This document shows positions 23,435 through 34,619 of a stretch of DNA of 64,000 nt, one piece after another (the stretch's first letter is position 1; every line of letters starts with the position of its first letter). The notes below the pieces were generated by a model. The model saw only the letters and a program-made list of their open reading frames with translations, was not told the origin of the DNA and did no database searches. Origin of the DNA: Dryococelus australis (Eukaryota > Arthropoda > Insecta > Phasmatodea > Phasmatidae); NCBI GenBank assembly GCA_029891345.1, contig CM057009.1, forward strand, positions 92,613,416 to 92,677,415. Reading direction: 5' to 3'. The translations under genes were made by a program, and so were the position numbers.

Positions 23435-23575
23435 ATCCACATGGGATATCCCCGAGGAAACCGCCTACCAGCAGCATCGTTCGGCACGATACCCACATGT
23501 GAAAATCTGGGGGCGACCCCACAAGGAATCGAACCCAGTTCGCATTGGTGGGAGGCGAGCAGTAAACACACAGTA
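23435..23575 (-). mobile_element. tRNA-derived SINE, truncated
   Basis: On the minus strand the sequence reads ctgctcgcctcccacc, then a B-box gggttcgattcc and ggggtcgcccccagattttc. It matches the SINE at 25426-25647 in inverse orientation. The head before the A-box and the 3' part are missing. Confidence 0.65.
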
Positions 23576-23913
23576 ATTAGGCATTTACTGACGGGAGAGA
23601 ATTTGCAGAACCTTCAAGAGTGTTGTCCAATTGAACGTGGGTACAGTAATTTCATGCTAGATAAAAGCGTATAACCGTTAAACCTTTGAAAGAAATCAGT
23701 GAACACGTGTCTTTGTACCATTCATTTAGTTGTGCCATGTACTACAACACGGTACAATCAGTATCGTGAGCGCCTATAAGGTTGAATACCGAGTTCGCGT
23801 GTAGTGGTCTTGCTGTCATCATGCCTTTAAGATGGTTACGTGCCCCTGTTGTGTTCTTAGAGACGTTTCAGAGGGGCCGCATCGTGGTATTTTGCTAGGC
23901 GGGATGGACTTAT

Positions 23914-25002
23914 TGTAACGACAGGGGTGCCACTCATGCATTACTCAACCACCTGCAATCGCATCGCAACCAACAATTAGAGGGTAATACAGAAAAAATA
24001 ACTGCAAATTAACTGGGCATCAGGAAAGCTACTAACTTGAGTCACTCGCTCATAATAGTAAGTTATTTCGTCTCTGCCCTCTACGGCGTGGTGAAGTTCC
24101 ACCTGTTAAATACAAACAGACAAAATTCTTAATTAATAAATCTAAAATTAATGAACTCGTTAGTTTCTACTTCCGGGTTGCAGAAATCTTGATTCAAGGG
24201 GAATTTTTATAATAAAAAACTACAAGATTTATTGTGCAAGGCTTTTCAAACCAATAAATTCAATTATATCTCATCAAGTCCCTGAGTGCTCTAATTTGGA
24301 GAGCTCGTATACAATTATTTACACATATCAATATATCTAATCAACTTTTCTAATGGATTTCTAAACTACTATTAAACTTTAAAAAATATCAACATTACGT
24401 GATCACGTCCACCGACGATCGTGTCAGCGCCTCTCAACCCTCAGACAATCCAGATCTCCACATAGTAGTGGACATCAGTACTTCTGCCCGAGATAACTCA
24501 AATTTACAACTCTCACGTCTCAACCAGTCGTTCGGGCGAGCTCAGCCCTTGTTACCGCACTTCATCGTTCATTAAACCGTTAACTTAACCCAGCCCTTGG
24601 CCGGCCAGGTATAACACGCGCCCTACGCGGAGACGATCCTCACAGTTCCGTGTCAGGCGAAAGAACCCCTGGCTTCGCAAATGCTTCACCTCGGGCATAC
24701 CGGCAGCTACAACTGCTGACCCGACAGACTTCGGTTGTTGAACCCGGAGTTGGCCAGCACCCCTTGCCAATAAATATCTCAACAGGACGGCTGCCTACCG
24801 CCAGCGAAAACAGCACGTTTCAATGAATTGGAACACTGAACCCATGGACGACAAAGGTCTCCGTGAGACTCCAGCACAAACACTCGTGACGACATCATCC
24901 TGCTCCAAACCCGTCAAGTCTCGAGGCCTCCCAGTCGTGCCAAAGAAAAAATATTTCAAACTCATAACAGTACCTAATCTAGATTTGCAATCATGATAAA
25001 AT
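23914..25002 (+). mobile_element. Probable solo LTR inserted in the Tc1 pseudogene
   Basis: The Tc1 frame breaks after TGGACTTAT and resumes with CGACGGATTGC at 25003. The inserted 1.09 kb begins tgtaacgacaggggtgcc, a TG start typical of gypsy-type LTRs. It contains aataaa near 24770 and a GC-rich part (24590-24930), and ends near a ca dinucleotide (gcaatca, 24987-24993). No gag/pol coding sequence is present. The target duplication is not clean, so another class of insertion is possible. Confidence 0.4.
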
Positions 25003-25425
25003 CGACGGATTGCTGCACATGTTAGTCATGATGCATCCGTAGTGTGGTGATGTTACCAACGGAAGCCCGAACTCATAGAGTATGTTCAGGACAGCCATGT
25101 AGCACAAGTGCAAATCAAGAATGGCACATTACTAAGGCATTACTGGCGGGCTGTACCGTGACCACAGCAGAGTTCAGAGCGAAGTGATAACAGGAGTGTC
25201 CACGTGATAAATGGGGAATCGTCTACTTGCAACAGGACTATGGAAATGTGCACATTTGGCAAGGCTTCCTCTTTTGCCACAACACCGTCGTGCTTTGTTG
25301 TGTTTAGCGATGTGAACATTTCCGCCTCCATGCAAGTGACGGCCATTTACGTACGCAACTTCGATCTCGCGAGCGTTGTCTTCCAGAGTATACTCGCCCC
25401 CGACATACGGGACCAACTCCTGGCA

Positions 25426-25647
25426 GGGGCCGTGGTGATGAAGTGGTCAGACTACTCGCCTCCCACCTAGGCGAAACGGGTTCTATTCCCGATGGGGTCG
25501 CTCCCGGATTTTCACATGTGGGAATCGTGCCATCCTATTCTGCTGGTCGGCGTGTATTCTCCGGGATCTCACGTTAACCCCGCTTAGCCCTCATAGGCTG
25601 TCTAGATCTCGCTGCAAAGAGCCACCCAAATCTTTTCACTACACTCC
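25426..25647 (+). mobile_element. tRNA-derived SINE with 14 bp target-site duplication
   Basis: The identical 14-mer accaactcctggca occurs at 25412-25425 and 25648-25661, exactly where the Tc1 frame is interrupted, so both ends are fixed. The 222 bp insert starts ggggccgtggtgatgaagtgg (A-box-like) and has a B-box gggttctattcc about 45 bp on. It continues with ggtcgctcccggattttcac and ends aaatcttttcactacactcc without a poly-A tail. Related copies are at 23435-23575 and 59081-59365. Confidence 0.85.
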
Positions 25648-26221
25648 ACCAACTCCTGGCATCACGATGCGGGGCGCAATAATGAACAATCCCATTCATC
25701 ATTAGTGTCCATGTAGGGTTCGATAAAACGAGCACAATATATCCAAGCACAACACTCGACCCCTTATACTGTTATTTATTCAACAGTAAGGATATGTGCT
25801 GTTTCAGCAGGATAATGCTAGTCCACATATTGCTGCTACTACTCGTGGTGTTCGACAATTGCTCTGGCCAACACGATCCTCAGACTTATCTCGCATTAAA
25901 CTTGTTACGGACCTTAGAGGTCTGACATGGTCTGTAAGATAAGCTACTTACCTTACACAGTTGCAACAACAGGTGAAAGAGACTTGGAACACTATACTTC
26001 AGGGTGAAATTCGACTCGTCTGCAATCGTCTACATGTAAGAATATTCGCCTGTGTTGATGCCCAAGGGCGGTAAACTGCATATTGATGTGGTGCTAAGCA
26101 CATTCAGTATTTAGTTTCTATTGTATGGTTTGGTCTGTATTGTTGTCTATGTAATTGCATCAAGCTAAGTTATCTTTATATTAAGTCGTGAATAAAATGA
26201 CTGCAGTATTGTAAGTTGGAT

Positions 26222-28500
26222 GGTTTCAAAACACTTAACTAGGGATGATTTCCCGGACAATCTTCGACGATAACCCCAAACATTCGTAGTCACATAAGAT
26301 TAACCTGGGAAGTATTTCATCTCACTTAGAAACCCCTTTAGCTCTGCTTGGCAGTTAGCACCACAATTAGCACCGCACTCGACTCTGCATGCTACATCTG
26401 ATTCAACATTTCACCTACCTACAGCCCCACACCCTCCCCTCCCATCTTTCTTCACAATGAGATATACTGTGATTATCTACACCTGATGTCTGATACACCA
26501 ACACACATATCCACACCTTCGCTTACCTACACCCCTCCCCCTCCTTCCTTCATCAACCGCAATCGGCTCCATCGCTCCACAATCGCTTCATAGCTCCATA
26601 GTGCCATATGATTAACCTGGGAAGGGTTTCATCTCACTCGTTCCTCCTCCTCAGCTTCAATCCCTTCACTTACCTGCACCCCCGCCCCCTCTCCCATTTC
26701 ACAAACCACTCCTTCACAATGAGATATTCTGTTATTATATCAGGGATTAAATGAGATGCATTCTGCAAGATTCTAGGGTCTCCCACCTCCTCTCATATGC
26801 CTATCTACAACGGAGTCCTGTTACACTGACACCCCTCTCCACCCCTTCACCCTCCAAAACCACCACACCCTCCCCTCATATTCCTCCTCTCCACGTATAT
26901 GGTTAACCCCCCCCCCCCAAAAAAAAAAACCATTTCTCCGTCCATTCATTTTCGTACGAGATATACAGTATTCAGTTCCAGACTTACTGCTAGACAGCAC
27001 TGTTGTCATCATAGGCCGTCAGCCTAGTTCTAGTGCTGACCGTCAGGAGCGCGGATGTCACTTTTTGCCGACATTGGCCGCTAGGTAGCGAACAAGCTCG
27101 ATGTTTCGATTACATTGATGTCGCATCGCCTGCTAGAGATTCCGCGAGATGCTCGCCCGCCACAGCCAATGTTGCGTTATGCTATTATCTGTACTACGAG
27201 CTCAAAGATCGGCTGTTATTAAGCCTAAGACAATTTTCTGCATACTGTATGTACTGTGTTAGTACATTGTAAAAAAGGCTTGCCTTTGGGTGAATTTAAG
27301 CCACGGACCCTTAGGTCACCAGATATATTACTAATGCCTTTGTCCTCTCGACTACGAGGGCTTGGGTCGCAACGAAAGTTTTAACAAGGGATAAAAATGA
27401 AACACATACGAACTCGCACATTCAAATCGAATATGTAGTATGTATCATGATCGAGCAATCGATTAGTTAAAGCATTATTGTATTCAAAAGTGATATATTT
27501 ATATTAATATATGTATATAATAGAGTAAAATTGACAAATTTACATGTATGAAGTGATGTGTATAAGAAAAAGTATTTTAAAGGAGATTTAGTTTACGGGG
27601 TCAAAACAGTCAAATATTCAAAACTTTCTTTTTTAAAGAAATGTTATTGACTCAAATTAAATACATAGTTATTAATTTTAATAAATGTATCGCGTAATGT
27701 GTCTAAAGATTCGTATATTAGACAGATAAGATTATGTGGTCAGAAAAAATGATAATGTAACTATAACCATTGCCATCTTCAATTTTAGTAAGCATATAAG
27801 CAATGTATATATATTTTTTAATTAATTATGTAACCACTCCGAGCATCAAACACAACGCATCGTTTACCTTTGAACAGGTAATTTAAGTCCTACACTCTTT
27901 CTACCAATATCAATTTTGAGTTCAGCCATTTTATTGATATCAGCATAATTTTCGAACCATTAATGCTATGGTCTTCAAATTCATAACATAGACACCATAC
28001 CCAACATACATCATAATGCTAACGTCAGTTAGACCCTAAAACCTTTTTAGCATGGCAAATTAGGCGTTTAAGCACTTTTATAAATGTAATCATAATTTCA
28101 GAACCGTTGATGCTATAGTCATCAAATTCATTATGTAGGCATTGTATCCAACACGAACAATAATGGTACCGTCATTTAAGCCCTAAGACCTTTCTGACAA
28201 GGTCAAACAAACCTAAAAACATTTTATAAGCTTACTTACTCATAATTACCCATATACTGAAGCTACACTAATCAACTTCATAACATATCCATAAACCCCG
28301 ACAACAAACATAACTGCAAGGTCAAACACAACTAAAAACATTTTATAAGTATAGTTACTCATAATTTCCGAACAGTTGATGCTACAATCATCAACTTCAT
28401 AACATACACATAAACCCCGACAACAAACAAGACTGCAAGGGCAAACACAACTTAAAACCTTTTGTATCCATAGTTGAGCATAAACTTATCAAGTGCATAC
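26222..28500 (+). repeat. Outer left arm: C-rich segment and GC-rich block
   Basis: 26340-26990 is rich in cctcccc/cacc on the + strand and contains three related segments with acctgggaagg(a/g)tttcatctcac. It ends in a C10/A10 tract at 26909. 27030-27180 is a GC-rich block paired with 40620-40760. 27840-28500 carries three to four units of about 120-150 bp with cataatttccgaaccattga and catcaaattcataacat. The same unit recurs at 50.4-51.3 kb. Confidence 0.7.
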
Positions 28501-29420
28501 TCATCAAATATATATTTACCCATGTAATGTTTATATTTATTTTCGATTAAAAAAGTATTTAGCTGCGAGTTGGATACCTGCTTAGAGCATAATGTAATAG
28601 TAGTTTTGGGTTATCAAGTTCGAGTCTTGGTTAGAACACCTAATATAATTATATGTACTAATTTAACAAAAATGTAGTGCTGCTTTGTATTCCTGATTAT
28701 AGTAATTAACATATTGTTATTTTTGGATTGCCAACTTCGATTCCCAGGCGACTTACTTAATATTTAAAAAAATCTGGGAAACACATTCTTATGAATTCAC
28801 TTACTCAATGTCTACCGTATTACCTGATCTGTATCTACTGCTTAACTAACATGTTACATGTTCGATTTCATTTGTTGAAGGTAGAGAATGGTGGAGGGAA
28901 TGCATTTATATGACATAACCATGTAATTAACGTAATCGTGAAAACCCATACCCGCATAAACATGGTATGAATATTTACTAGGTATGCACATACCCACATG
29001 AATAACTAACAACTAAACATTCACCAAAGTAATATGTCCTCTCAGCAAAACAGCCAAACTTCAACTGTAATATACCTTTTCATTTGTTTCAGAATTTGTA
29101 ATTAGTATTATTATTAGGGTTGGATTGTATTACAATTACAATATGCTAGCATTCACAACACACTTATCAAGTATGCACATTATATGTACAGAGACATATG
29201 TGTACCCCCAAGGAATGTCAGCTCAAGACTAAAGCCTTGCCATAAATATGTTGTCTATAGGATATTCTCAAGCAAGAACACCTCATGCTTTATACCTGTG
29301 AGGTCAATGAACCCTAACAGTAAAAACAAACGTGTATGTGGCTTCAACATTTACCAACACCCACACACCTAATATTTCCCATTTATTAATCTGATAAAAC
29401 ATTTAATTATGCAATAGCAA
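28500..29420 (+). repeat. Arm module shared with the 3.2 kb foldback
   Basis: This segment includes two B-box-bearing units (aagttcgagtcttgg at 28617 and acttcgattcccagg at 28735), tatgcacattatatgtaca, and the segment agcaagaacacctcatgc. It matches about 16500-17490 of the smaller foldback in the same order and orientation. Its inverse in the other arm is 38290-39130. Confidence 0.7.
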
Positions 29421-32400
29421 AAAACATCCATTTGCACACACACACACATAAACACAGAATAACACAAGCTCATTAAAAAACATCAAATATTCCAATTGGC
29501 AAACCCACTCCACCCAAGACCTGTAACTATTGAACCAAATTGACCCAATTAACACAAAATAATCCAAAATAACCCTAATCAACCAAAAATTGACACAAAA
29601 TGACCAAAATATACTCCAAAACACACACATGCACACTACAACAAATTTGCGCATACCATACAAGGCAATTACAAAACCCAATACCACCAAACTTTACAAA
29701 AAAAATAAATACTTTACAAATATATCAGCATATCATACAACACAAATCAACAAATCTCCATCATCTGTCTTCCAATACACATTATCACACATAATATAAA
29801 GTATAATGATACACAAAAAGAAAAAAAAAACCTTACCAAGATTCTGTTTTTCTCATTTACTATATAACATCATTTAAAACCAAATTAAGATCCAACTTAT
29901 CGCACTCTAATCATGCTAGCCCATACTACATATAGCAATCAAAACATGTTTATTACAAAAAAACTCCACAATCAAAGAATGTTTGTTAAGATCTGCTCTT
30001 TTTAACAGCAGTTTCGATCTTCTAAGACACTTATATATTATTTGCATAACAAGTATTTACACAATTAAACCTTCTTTCATTGCACAAGAAGCTTAAGTGT
30101 TGTTTAAATTGAACAATATTTATCTATTTCGAGAAGCATAAAAATTCAAGCATACATACTGATTTTGTCAATACTTCAACCTAAACACAGGCATGTATAG
30201 TTATGCTAACATATTCTTTGTTTCAATTTCCAAAGAGATAAATAAGCATATATGAATTACTATGTGTGAATTTGTTTAAACCCACTAATCTTAAACATTA
30301 AATATTTAACAATCCTTTAAAAGTAACGTTCGTTTTTTCCATCTTTAAGTTAGACATGTAATTTTATATAGTGTAATAACTCACACTTAGTACTCATTAC
30401 ACAACAAACATCAAATTTACATAATGCAAGTCGATGCACAACCTAACATACCCTATCATAACCAAAGACATTTTAATATTTTTTAATTATTCTAGGAAGA
30501 CTGTTTTGTGAATGGCTAACAAATTCTCGCATACTTCCGAAGAACGCCATATTTAATTGTTATCTATGCAGCTTAACATTTTGAGAAATGTTATCAATCA
30601 CCAACAGTAAAAAATGTATATATTCGCGTAACAAAAATGTTTATTTAGCAAGAATATTTAGATATAAGTAGTACATACATAGCGCTTCAATAACCACACA
30701 GGTCAAGTATATATTCCTGTAATTGCATATCAAGTAAATTAACCAAAGTGTTGGTGTAATGAATATCCAACTGCGAGTAGTATGGATGTAATGAGATGAA
30801 ACCAAACACATCGACCAATGAAAAACAAAACAAATAAGAAAGGAATAAAACTATAGTTTTGAGAACATACTCATTGCTTCACTGCAAGTCAAACTTACTT
30901 TTAAAAACAAGTATTTATATATTGAATATTTAACATGACTGATTTCACTCTAAATACCATAACCAATGCTAACATCCGACTAACATATTTAGATATAATG
31001 CATAATATATATGCATTACATCTTACAACACACTACCCAACAAACACCTAAGCAATATCTATTTCCATTAATTATCTCACTCTATATTAGACCGCATGCA
31101 TCGTTCATCATCTTTCTACACTAATCTATCACAGCTCATCGGCAACAAAGAACTACTTACCCCAATACTCCATCAGTCCAACATCATCTCTAGAAGGTTG
31201 AACTCGGGGAAATTATACAGGCAAGTGTTTTATCTAGGGGGGGGGGGGGGCTACACAATCACAAACTGTATAACATATATATGTAATTAAAGTAAACTAT
31301 TATAGAAATCATTTTTCAAAAATACATACACTTTAGAAATGACACATTCAGTATAAGCATGTACGAAATTATGACTACTCTTCATATAAATACTCAATCC
31401 TCCATCCTCAATCATCTGTACTCTATGCTCAATCCTCAATACTCAATCATCAAAGATCGTTCATTATTCCTCAAAAATCATTCCTTATTTTAAAAAATCA
31501 TTTCTTAGTCCTTAAAATTTGTTCCTTGTTCCTCGAATTCATTCCTTATTCCTCAGAATTAATTTTTTAATCATTAAAAATGATTAATTATTCCTAAAAA
31601 ATTGTTCCTTATTTTTCAAAATCATTTCCTATTCCTCAAGAATCGTTCCTTACTATTCAAATAACATATATAACAAGCTATCACAATACAGCAAAATATA
31701 CACAGATCTATTCCAACACATACAAAGAATAACACAAACTCTTACACAAAGAACCTAAAATATTACAATTGGCAAACCCACACAACCTAAGACCTGTTCT
31801 TAATTAACCAAATTTACCCAAATTAACCCGAAATAATTCAAACTAACCCAAATCGACCAAAAATTTACCCAAAATGACCACAATCTACTCCAAAATACAT
31901 ATACACAATCAAACAAACACACACACATGATATTCCATTTAGTAGATAACATTTTCTATAACAAATACTTATGTTAAACTCATCTCATCTCGCACACAAT
32001 ATTCACTTATAAATTCAAATTTAAAATTCACGTTACATTTAAATTATTTGATACATTCATCAATTTTTCTAACTTATATTTATAATAATTCCTTTTGTTT
32101 TGTATATCCCATTTGTCAAAGTTTCATTTGCAGAAACAGAAAGCTCAACATATCACCAATCCACACTAATACACACACACACACACACAAGCGCGCGCGC
32201 ATGCACGCACACACCAGTCTCTATCAATTTCCATCAATCTTTCTCAACCTTTACCATTCTTTACCAATCTTGCCAATCTTTCCATCAATCCTTACCAATC
32301 TTTACCAATCTTTACCAATCTATACCTATCTTTCCAATCTTTATCAATCTTTTCACCAATCCTTACCAAACTTTAACTATTTTTACCAAAATTTTATCAT

Positions 32401-32900
32401 TCTTTACCAATCTTTCGATCAATCCTTACCACTATTATTCCATCAATCTTTACCCATCTTTACCAATCATTCCATCCATCCTTACCAATATTGAACAATT
32501 TTTCCATCAATCTTGACTAATTCTTACCAATCTTTACCAATCTTTCCATCAATCCTTACCTTTTGTTACCAATCTTTCAATCAATCTTTATCTATATTTA
32601 CCAATCCAAGGTTCGTAGACTCTCTCTATCCATTCATTTAAGATAAACGTTTAACCTAATGTCTCCAAAAATTTATACATATTGGCAGAATGAATATTTA
32701 TGTACACATTCAACTATACATTTTATATTCAAGTCTTTATTATCATTCTCTTAGCTTTTATAAGCATTTGCTCATAGCAACACTTAAGAGTTGGAAGGGA
32801 TGAAAACAACAGTCTTTCATACACACTCTTTATTTCACACAATGATCACCAAATATTTAATACTACTTACATACACTCAATGATATTCTTATTTCAACAA
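29420..32900 (+). repeat. Left arm: G-poor, simple-sequence-rich stretch
   Basis: Long parts of the + strand contain very little G: 29500-29800; 31370-31670 with tcattcctcaaaaatcattcc units; 32220-32600 with ccaatctttaccaatctttacc units. CA microsatellites lie at 29439 and 32171 and a G13 run at 31238. Open frames here (for example 32048-32516) are read out of the repeat and are not considered genes. The right arm (34620-38290) is the inverse, poor in C. Confidence 0.75.
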
Positions 32901-32913
32901 AATTATTTATGCT

Positions 32914-33466
32914 TTATGCTAGATTTATAGAACATTTCCTGCAGTGTCCACTCAAGGTTTCCCCACTCGCATATACAACATTACAGTTAACACATGTATA
33001 GGTCTTATAACTAACGGCAAATGGACAGTTACTATCTTCATGTTGTCTAGCCCTAAACTTAATTGCAAATGTCTTGCTGTAATACTTGCAGTCGCTTCCC
33101 GATGATCGACAAACAATACCTTTACACTTCTTCTTATGTCTATATATGATATCACTACGAGTAAACACAGTATCGCGCTTATCAGAGTGGAACTACTGGT
33201 ATGCAGAACTGAAGTAACAATGACTACATTCGTGTCAATGTGCATTACAACTTATAGTAAAAGAATTTTGCACAAAAACAATATGGTTTTTGAATTGCTT
33301 CTAGAGACTCATCATAAACCCTTGATGGTGTTACAGATGGTAAGTCTTCAACCATTGTTAACATCTTCATATTACAAAAGTGTACACTATGACTATATGA
33401 TTCAAATCGTAATGATCTGACTTCCATCACAACTGTCGAAGAAGTGAAAACAGTCATACAAAACAC
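32914..33466 (-). pseudogene. C2HC zinc-finger protein, left-arm copy
   Basis: On the minus strand, an N-terminal part (EVRSLRFESYSHSVHFC, then DESLEAIQKPYCFC) is followed, after a frame break near 33245 and a stop, by FTRSDIIYRHKKKC. Two finger-like units follow: CKYYSKTF...RARQHEDSNC and YTCVNCNVVYASGETLSGHC. The last is CxxC-x12-H-x3-C. It reads outward from the palindrome centre and mirrors 34070-34617. The same C2HC finger type occurs at 54-58 kb. It may bind nucleic acid; it is broken, so not functional as one protein. The gene family is not recognised. Confidence 0.55.
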
Positions 33467-33577
33467 ACGAGTGTATCATATTTTCACAACAGAATAATTA
33501 GTTTATGCATCACTCAAACTCAGTCAGAGAAAGGTACACCATCTACACTATCTTAATATATGTCTTTATAAATTATT

Positions 33578-33648
33578 TATCAGGTGTGGAACTCGAACCC
33601 ACACTCCCATACAGGGAAGCAGGGCTTAAATCTAGCACATTAAACTAC
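33578..33648 (-). tRNA. tRNA-Leu(UAA)-like pseudogene near the palindrome centre
   Basis: The minus strand shows an anticodon loop like tttaagc (anticodon UAA), a variable-arm hairpin tccc-tgtat-ggga typical of class II (Leu/Ser) tRNAs, and a T-arm tgtgg-gttcgag-ttccaca. The 5' third (acceptor and D-arm) is degraded, so it is a relic. A truncated inverse copy remains at 34045-34065. Confidence 0.6.
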
Positions 33649-34044
33649 ATTTGCAGAAAATTTTATATTATAACATCATAGGATTATGACATAGGATCTT
33701 AAGCTAATGTTCAAAATCTACTATATAAACAAAAAGAAACAATTTTTAGCAAATATTTAATTTACAGAAAAAAATTATAAAACCTTTGCGATTGGGAACA
33801 CCTTGAGAAAACTCAACCAGATCCTCCATTAATGTCATAGGATGATGTCACAGGATCTTAAGCTATTGTTCAAAATCTATGGTATAAAACAAAAAGAAAC
33901 AATTTTTAGCAAAATTGTAATGTTACAGAAAAAATTATAAAACTTTCGAGATAGGGAGCAACCTGAGGAAACCCAAAGCCTAGTTTGGTTAACATTTTCA
34001 TTATAATAAAACATTTTCTGAAAATGTTGGTTGGGTTGAGCATT
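33649..34044. repeat. Loop of the palindrome with a direct duplication of about 155 bp
   Basis: Two direct copies start at tcataggat (about 33678 and 33835). They share aggatcttaagct, gttcaaaatct, acaaaaagaaacaattttt and aaaattataaaac. This is the only sequence of the element that is not mirrored. No open frame was seen. Confidence 0.75.
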
Positions 34045-34069
34045 TTAAGGTGCTAGATTAAGCACTGCT

Positions 34070-34617
34070 ATGAATGTTGTCACTTCTTCGATGGTTGTAA
34101 TGGAAGTCAGATCATTACGAGTTGAATCATATAGTCATAGTGTGTGCTTTTGTAAAATGAAGATGTTAACAAAGGTTGAAGACTTGCCATCTGCATCACC
34201 TTCATCTAGTGTTTTTGATGAGTCTCTAGAAGCAATACAGAAACAATATTGTTATTGTGGAAAATACTTTTACTGTAAGTTGTCATGCTCATTGATATGA
34301 ATGTAGGCATTGTTTGTTCAATTCAGCATACCAGTCGTTCCACTGTGATAGGTATGATACTGTATTTACTCTTAGTGATATCCTATATAGATGTAAGAAG
34401 ACGTGTAAAGGTATTGTTTGTCGATCATTGGGAAGCGACTGAAAGTATTAGAGCAAGACATTTGCGATTAGGTTTAGCGCTAGACAACACGAAGAAAGTA
34501 ACTATCCATATGCCATTAGTTACAATACCTGTACATGTTGTTAACTGTAATGTTGTATATGCGAGTAGGGAAACCTTGAGTGGACACTGCAGAAAATGTT
34601 CTTTAAAATTAGAGTAA
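34070..34617 (+). pseudogene. C2HC zinc-finger protein, right-arm copy
   Basis: Mirror of 32914-33466. The first part (EVRSLRVESYSHSVCFC ... DESLEAIQKQYCYCGKYF) keeps the CxCG finger start and is open to 34300. The finger part continues in another frame with TLSDILYRCKKTCKG and has stop codons where the left copy keeps Cys codons. The left copy preserves the fingers better and this copy preserves the N-terminal part better, so comparing them gives independent evidence for the ancestral frame. Confidence 0.5.
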
Positions 34618-34619
34618 AT

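Larger units (their letters stand above)
23821..26087 (+). pseudogene. Tc1-like transposase pseudogene split by two insertions
   Basis: Three pieces in order make one Tc1-type transposase. The N-terminus at 23821-23913 carries QRGRIVVFC and AGWTY. The middle at 25003-25425 carries RRIAAHVSHDASVVW and LLATGLWKCAHLARLPLLPQ. The C-terminal catalytic part at 25648-26087 carries TPGITMRGAI, LFQQDNASPH and WPTRSSDLSRI. The pieces are separated by a probable solo LTR and a SINE. The QQD aspartate is present, the SDESRF region holding the first catalytic Asp is deleted, and the Glu of the DDE triad reads Lys (SRIK). Several stops are in frame. It is clearly inactive. Terminal inverted repeats were not identified. 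Confidence 0.8.

Noticed and set aside
32048-32516. Two overlapping open frames of 138-148 codons with repeated YQSLPIF-like residues
   Set aside because: They are read out of the ccaatctttacc minisatellite and the CA repeat; the mirror arm shows the same artefact on the other strand (34913-35481).
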